Below the pieces are notes generated by a model. That model was given only the letters and a program-made list of their open reading frames with translations. It had not been told where the DNA came from and did not search any database. Positions 23,027 through 25,657 of a stretch of DNA of 25,657 nt are shown in pieces. Position 1 is the stretch's first letter; each line of letters begins with the position of its first letter. The position numbers and the translations under genes are program-made. The DNA is taken from IMG/VR virus record IMGVR_UViG_3300015372_000020, positions 1 through 25,657 of that record. One strand, given 5' to 3'. This DNA is from a virus.

Positions 23027-23317
23027 TCAAACCGTGATGGCTCCCTCCTCGTAACCATCGAATACGTGCCACACGATGTCGCCGTCAGCAACGATCACCG
23101 ACCCGATGTAGGCCACGTCCACCTCTAGGGGATGCCCGGTGCCGCGAATCAGGATGCGGCGATTGACCATCGGCCGAGAGGGATCGACCTTCGCCCACAA
23201 CGAGAGGAAGCTAATCTCGTTCCGCTGCGACGCGACGAACAGAATCTCCGCGTCGGCTGGCATTTCGATCCATTGGTCGTCATCGACGGGCAGCGTGTAT
23301 TTCCAGACGGTGAACAT
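23027..23317 (-). CDS. DUF7352-like small phage protein
   Basis: The gene encodes 96 residues. The start ATG (23315-23317) overlaps the upstream stop by one base. MFTVWKYTLPVDDDQWIEMPADAEILFVASQRNEISFLSLWAKVDPSRPMVNRRILIRGTGHPL, with a VWHVFDG near the end, is the conserved pattern of a family common in phages. It has WKY-L, MP-A-IL, LWA-VDP and GTGHP. Its function is unknown to me. It is the last gene of the leftward operon and ends against the late genes. Confidence 0.8.
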   Translation of the reverse strand: MFTVWKYTLPVDDDQWIEMPADAEILFVASQRNEISFLSLWAKVDPSRPMVNRRILIRGTGHPLEVDVAYIGSVIVADGDIVWHVFDGYEEGAITV

Positions 23318-23556
23318 CAGCGCGAGTGCCAAACAACGTGCTGGCCGTGGAACACGAACACGCCGCTGCGCGAGTAGCTGACCTGATAGCCGTCGCGGTT
23401 CTTCAGGCAAACGAGGCTGTAACGCTCGCCGACGCAGGCGATCCGCTTGTAGTAAACCGCCTGATGGCGGTGTAGCAGCAAGCCGCTCGCAGCTCCCGCG
23501 ACGCTCGCGCTCGCCAGGATCACCCCGGCGACGAAACCTGCGAGCAACCGCTTCAT
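23317..23556 (-). CDS. Small secreted or membrane-anchored protein
   Basis: The gene encodes 79 residues. MKRLLAGFVAGVILASASVAGAASG is a good signal peptide, with likely cleavage near residue 23 after AGA. The mature part has a His-rich start (LLLHRHQ), two Cys (RIACVGERYSLVCLKN) and a small beta pattern (GYQVSYSRSGVFVFHGQHVVWHSR). It overlaps neighbours by 4 bases (ATGA) and 1 base. It should act outside the cytoplasm, perhaps as a cell-envelope modifier. No known family was seen. Confidence 0.65.
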   Translation of the reverse strand: MKRLLAGFVAGVILASASVAGAASGLLLHRHQAVYYKRIACVGERYSLVCLKNRDGYQVSYSRSGVFVFHGQHVVWHSR

Positions 23557-23783
23557 CGCCGCCCCTGGAAAGCAAGGCTGAGACGACGCGCCGCCTCCGT
23601 CGCCGAGATCATCGCAGCCGCCATAGCTCGCATGGCCTTGTTGAATTGTGCAGCCGCCGCAATCAGCGCTTCGCTGATCTGCACCGACTTCGGAATCACG
23701 ACCCTGTTGTCGTTGCACAGGAACATGACGAAGCCGAACCACAGCAGCACAATGACCGCCAGCACAGGGAGCAGGACGGTCAC
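23553..23783 (-). CDS. Small single-span membrane protein
   Basis: The gene encodes 76 residues from a GTG that overlaps the upstream stop (GTGA). An N-terminal membrane span (TVLLPVLAVIVLLWFGFVMFL, about 2-22) leads into an amphipathic Ala/Met-rich helix (ISEALIAAAAQFNKAMRAMAAAMISATEAARRLSLAF). The helix could lie on the membrane or bind another membrane protein of the operon. No family was recognised. Confidence 0.65.
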   Translation of the reverse strand: MTVLLPVLAVIVLLWFGFVMFLCNDNRVVIPKSVQISEALIAAAAQFNKAMRAMAAAMISATEAARRLSLAFQGRR

Positions 23784-24163
23784 TTGTTCACCTGGATGTT
23801 CGACGTTGGCACGACAGGCAACCCGTTCACCGGGTTCGTCGGCAGGTAGATGATGCTGTTGTTCGATCCCGAGGTGGCGATCTGCTGAAGCGCCTGCACT
23901 AGCTCAAATTGCACGTAGAGAGGCGTCAGCGTCTTGCGAATTTCGTCCTGCGACTTCCGCAGGCCAATGGAGGTTTTGTACCTCGCCCGAGCGAGGTTCT
24001 GCGCGATCTTGATTTGCTTCAGCGACGTGACTGTCTCGTTCTTGGCGTTCGCCCGCGCTTGGTAGCGGTTGTACGCCGGGAGGCCGAACATCAGCCCGAT
24101 GATGATGAGGCAAACGAAGCCGACAATGAACGACCACGCCAGAGCGATTGCTGTCCTACTCAT
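23780..24163 (-). CDS. SPFH-tail-like phage membrane protein
   Basis: The gene encodes 127 residues. GGAGG lies about 6 bases before the ATG at 24161-24163, which overlaps the upstream stop. One membrane span (ALAWSFIVGFVCLIIIGLMFGLP, about 7-29) is followed by NRYQARANAKNETVTSLKQIKIAQNLARARYKTSIGLRKSQDEIRKTLTPLYVQFELVQAL and an ending IIYLPTNPVNGLPVV. The charged helix and terminal Pro/Gly end resemble the C-terminal part of SPFH/prohibitin-type proteins, and similar short forms occur in actinobacteriophages. The full SPFH domain is absent. It may build a membrane scaffold. The family call is from pattern memory. Confidence 0.65.
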   Translation of the reverse strand: MSRTAIALAWSFIVGFVCLIIIGLMFGLPAYNRYQARANAKNETVTSLKQIKIAQNLARARYKTSIGLRKSQDEIRKTLTPLYVQFELVQALQQIATSGSNNSIIYLPTNPVNGLPVVPTSNIQVNK

Positions 24164-24570
24164 GTGCGCCTCCCCGTTCCGTTCTGCCATGCCCGCCGCA
24201 TCATCGTGCTGGCCGTTGCTCCGACGCGCTGGTAGCGGCCCGTAAGCACGCGGGTCGCCTCCATCAACTGCTCGGAGGTCAGGTCGCGGAGGACCTTCTT
24301 CTCCTCGTCGGTCAGAGCGCCCAACGCGATCCTGCGACCGATGGGCGTGAGCGTCCAGCCTTTCTTCTCGTGCCGATCCACGACGCCGTAGCGCCGCATC
24401 CACGAGAGGCGGATACCGACGCAACTGCGAGCGTGCTTGTGGTCGAGGCCAATCGTCTCCATCAACTGCTCGGTGGTGACGTAGCCGTTCTCATCCTCCA
24501 CGTCGAGCATGACGTTCAGCAGCTCTCGGTCGGAGAACTCCATCAGAGCTAGAGACTTCGGGCTAGCCAT
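24160..24570 (-). CDS. Winged helix DNA-binding protein
   Basis: The gene encodes 136 residues, with the start ATG overlapping the upstream stop by 8 bases (ATGGCTAG). MEFSDRELLNVMLDVEDENGYVTTEQLMETIGLDHKHARSCVGIRLSWMRRYGVVDRHEKKGWTLTPIGRRI is a winged helix-turn-helix: the recognition helix near SCVGIRLSWMRRYG and the wing near GWTLTP. The pattern is common in actinophage early genes. The rest is helical (LTDEEKKVLRDLTSEQLMEATRVLTGRYQRV). It probably regulates transcription, perhaps of the phage switch. It lies in the same operon as a second likely wHTH protein. Confidence 0.8.
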   Translation of the reverse strand: MASPKSLALMEFSDRELLNVMLDVEDENGYVTTEQLMETIGLDHKHARSCVGIRLSWMRRYGVVDRHEKKGWTLTPIGRRIALGALTDEEKKVLRDLTSEQLMEATRVLTGRYQRVGATASTMMRRAWQNGTGRRT

Positions 24571-25036
24571 TCGGCATCACCGCATACAGCGACTTGGCGA
24601 TCCCCATTTGCCCATCCTGCCTCGGCAGCTTGCCGACAAGCCGCACGCGCTCCTCAGCGCGGAGTTCCTTCAAGGCGTAGCTCACCGACGAGTCGGAGAG
24701 GCCAAGCGCCTCCGAAATGGTGTTGCGGTCGAAGCCGCGATATGGGGCCGGGTCATGCGTCTGCATGAACTCGACCACGCGGTTGCGTGTGGCCTCCGAA
24801 GTCCGGCCCTTCACGTCCCTACTGCCCCTCGGCTTTGGCTTCGGCTCGACCGTCTCTCGCAACTCCGGCCGTGCGATCAGGAGCATCCGCTCCAACCGCT
24901 TCACGTCTGCGTCTAGCTCGGCGAGCCGCGCCTTCAAAGGCTCCCGCTCGGCGAGCAGACGGTCGTACTGATCCCCGATCTGCTGCGCCAGAAGATCGAA
25001 GTCCGTCACGGGTCCATCCCCGTTGTTGCCGCTCAA
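24563..25036 (-). CDS. Predicted DNA-binding regulator with coiled-coil N-terminus
   Basis: The gene encodes 157 residues from TTG at 25034-25036, chosen because AAAGGAG lies 7 bases upstream; a GTG inside (about 25008-25010) with GGGGAT is an alternative. A coil (ALAQQIGDQYDRLLAEREPLKARLAELDADVKRLERML pattern) precedes a Lys/Pro-rich linker (ETVEPKPKPRGSRD). A winged HTH follows at about 90-157: RNRVVEFMQTHDPAPYRGFDRNTISEALGLSDSSVSYALKELRAEERVRLVG. It should dimerise by the coil. It is the first gene of the leftward operon, directly behind a strong promoter, so it may regulate the switch or its own promoter. Confidence 0.75.
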   Translation of the reverse strand: MSGNNGDGPVTDFDLLAQQIGDQYDRLLAEREPLKARLAELDADVKRLERMLLIARPELRETVEPKPKPRGSRDVKGRTSEATRNRVVEFMQTHDPAPYRGFDRNTISEALGLSDSSVSYALKELRAEERVRLVGKLPRQDGQMGIAKSLYAVMPNG

Positions 25037-25065
25037 AAGACCACTCCTTTCCTTCAGTCCCTCAC

Positions 25066-25095
25066 ATCCTAAGTCCCAACTGAGTGTCATGTCAA
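25066..25095 (-). promoter_or_regulatory. Strong leftward promoter
   Basis: On the minus strand TTGACA (complement of 25090-25095) and TAGGAT (complement of 25066-25071) are 18 bases apart. The first codon is about 30 bases downstream of the -10, with an AAAGGAG site between. A TGTCATGTCA tandem 5-mer (plus-strand 25085-25094) overlaps the -35. It drives the leftward operon ending at 23027. Confidence 0.7.
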
Positions 25096-25128
25096 TCGAC
25101 TTCCTTTTCCCCTGCTCAGGCGCGACCT

Positions 25129-25158
25129 TTGACCGTCAGCCGACCGTCATGCCATACT
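25129..25158 (+). promoter_or_regulatory. Rightward promoter for the XRE repressor
   Basis: TTGACC (25129-25134) and CATACT (25153-25158) are 18 bases apart. A start point near 25165 would leave fewer than 10 bases before the ATG at 25174, and no Shine-Dalgarno sequence is present. The mRNA is probably leaderless or nearly so, as often seen for actinobacterial and phage repressor genes. It diverges from the leftward promoter. Confidence 0.6.
25131..25149 (+). promoter_or_regulatory. Candidate operator: direct repeat GACCGTCA with 11-bp period
   Basis: GACCGTCA occurs at 25131-25138 and 25142-25149, one helical turn apart. The first copy overlaps the -35 and the second lies in the spacer of the rightward promoter, so a bound regulator would block RNA polymerase. 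A separate TGTCATGTCA direct repeat lies at the -35 of the leftward promoter. Binding by the XRE or wHTH proteins is inference. Confidence 0.45.
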
Positions 25159-25173
25159 GCTCCCACTCCCCAC

Positions 25174-25398
25174 ATGACCGACCAACCTTCCCTCAACGGC
25201 ATCGGCAGCCGCATCAAAGCGGCCCGTGAAGATGCCGGACTGACGCAACTCCAGCTCGCGCTGTTGATCGGCGTCAGGGAGCGCACGGTGGTCAGATGGG
25301 AGCGCGGTCACAACGAGCCGCGCACCGAAATGGTCGTGTGGCGGATCGCCAAGGCGACGAGGAAATCCCTGGAGTTCTTCAAGACGGAAGCGGTCTAA
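25174..25398 (+). CDS. XRE-family HTH repressor-like protein
   Basis: The gene encodes 74 residues. GIGSRIKAAREDAGLTQLQLALLIGVRERTVVRWERGHNEPRTEMVVWRIAKATRKSLEFF is a complete lambda-repressor-type HTH. The LTQLQLALLIGVRERTVVRWERG stretch holds the two helices. There is no C-terminal dimerisation or protease domain. The ATG at 25174 is preferred over an in-frame ATG at 25150, which overlaps the promoter -10. It reads away from the leftward operon and faces the divergent promoters, the usual seat of a repressor or Cro-like protein. The stop overlaps the next gene (TAATG). Confidence 0.85.
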   Translation: MTDQPSLNGIGSRIKAAREDAGLTQLQLALLIGVRERTVVRWERGHNEPRTEMVVWRIAKATRKSLEFFKTEAV

Positions 25399-25637
25399 TG
25401 CCTTCGACGGCCGAAGGCTCCCGTTTCATCGTGCGTGAGAACTCGGGTTACGCGATCCTTCCTGACGGCGGCCAGGGCAGCGTCGAACGCACCGAGATCA
25501 TGGTCATGGATCGGGCCTACTGCCACAAAGTCGTGTGGACGAATTGGAACAACGAGCGCGTCATGCACCTGCCCCTCGACAAGCAGCGACGGCACGCTTG
25601 GCTCGTCGCCGACCACATGGAGCGTCACTATGGCTGA
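25398..25637 (+). CDS. Small early protein of unknown function
   Basis: The gene encodes 79 residues. The ATG overlaps the repressor stop (TAATG), so it is probably translationally coupled to it. The sequence is a compact alpha/beta type: RFIVRENSGYAILPDGGQGSVERTEIMVMDRAYCHKVVWTNWNNERVMHLPLDKQRRHAWLVADHMERHYG. It has two Trp and several His near the end but no recognised motif. It overlaps the next gene by 8 bases. An accessory role in the early operon is all that can be said. Confidence 0.65.
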   Translation: MPSTAEGSRFIVRENSGYAILPDGGQGSVERTEIMVMDRAYCHKVVWTNWNNERVMHLPLDKQRRHAWLVADHMERHYG

Positions 25638-25657
25638 ACCGCTGCGGCTCTGGAGCG
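25630..25657 (+). CDS. Start of a further early gene (cut by window edge)
   Basis: An ATG at 25630 overlaps the preceding stop (ATGGCTGA) and opens a frame beginning MAEPLRLWS that runs off the window. The overlap pattern matches the other couplings here, but only nine residues are visible, so no function can be given. Confidence 0.4.

Noticed and set aside
23557-23742. Upstream extension of the small secreted protein
   Set aside because: The extra residues are Gln/Arg/Gly-rich and overlap the neighbouring membrane gene; the MKRLL start gives a proper signal peptide.

Overview
This window is the late (virion and lysis) region, plus the edge of a control region, of a tailed double-stranded DNA phage or prophage with a siphovirus-type long non-contractile tail. 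The order HNH endonuclease, large terminase, portal, prohead protease, HK97-fold capsid, head-tail connectors, major tail protein, frameshifted tail chaperone, tape measure, baseplate protein, endolysin and holin is the classic layout. The DNA is GC-rich (about 60 % by eye), GTG and TTG starts are common, and several small proteins (the wHTH protein, the LRKSQDEIRK membrane protein, the DUF7352-like protein) resemble families known from actinobacteriophages. An actinobacterial host is therefore the best guess. No mycolyl-arabinogalactan esterase is visible, so a mycolate-coated host is not supported. No integrase, attachment site, tRNA or CRISPR array was seen.

Layout. Positions 1-1277 hold the 3' end of an unrecognised, probably structural gene, followed by a 200-base gap with a GNRA-loop terminator. 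Positions 1478-7475 carry a small acidic protein, HNH nuclease, terminase, portal, protease with a duplicated C-terminal domain, and the capsid gene. The capsid gene has its own strong promoter and a structured leader. A very GC-rich pair of competing hairpins separates the capsid from 7587-10904, which holds a small virion protein, a 627-residue Thr/Ser-rich protein with 60-bp tandem repeats, a connector and a tail-terminator-like protein. Three glycosyltransferase genes (10901-13388) sit inside the structural operon. Positions 13381-20291 encode the tail: tube protein, gp10-like protein, chaperones G and G-T joined by a -1 frameshift at a C-run, tape measure, one minor tail protein, a lone PKD domain and a small fibre-like protein. 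Positions 20276-22943 are the lysis and membrane region: a Cys/His endolysin, a holin and six further small membrane proteins, one carrying a collagen-like stretch.

From 25036 back to 23027 a leftward operon encodes two winged-helix-type proteins, two membrane proteins, one secreted protein and a DUF7352-like protein. It meets the late genes tail to tail. A divergent promoter region (25037-25173) with an 11-bp-period direct repeat drives this operon leftward and an XRE repressor rightward; it looks like a phage genetic switch. Two more short genes follow and run off the right edge.

Nearly all genes overlap by 1 to 8 bases (ATGA, GTGA, TTGA, TGATG), so translation is probably coupled. The most interesting combination is the Thr/Ser-rich repeat protein together with a three-gene glycosyltransferase cassette in the same operon, which suggests a glycosylated virion surface. 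All assignments are from reading the sequence; no database search was run.
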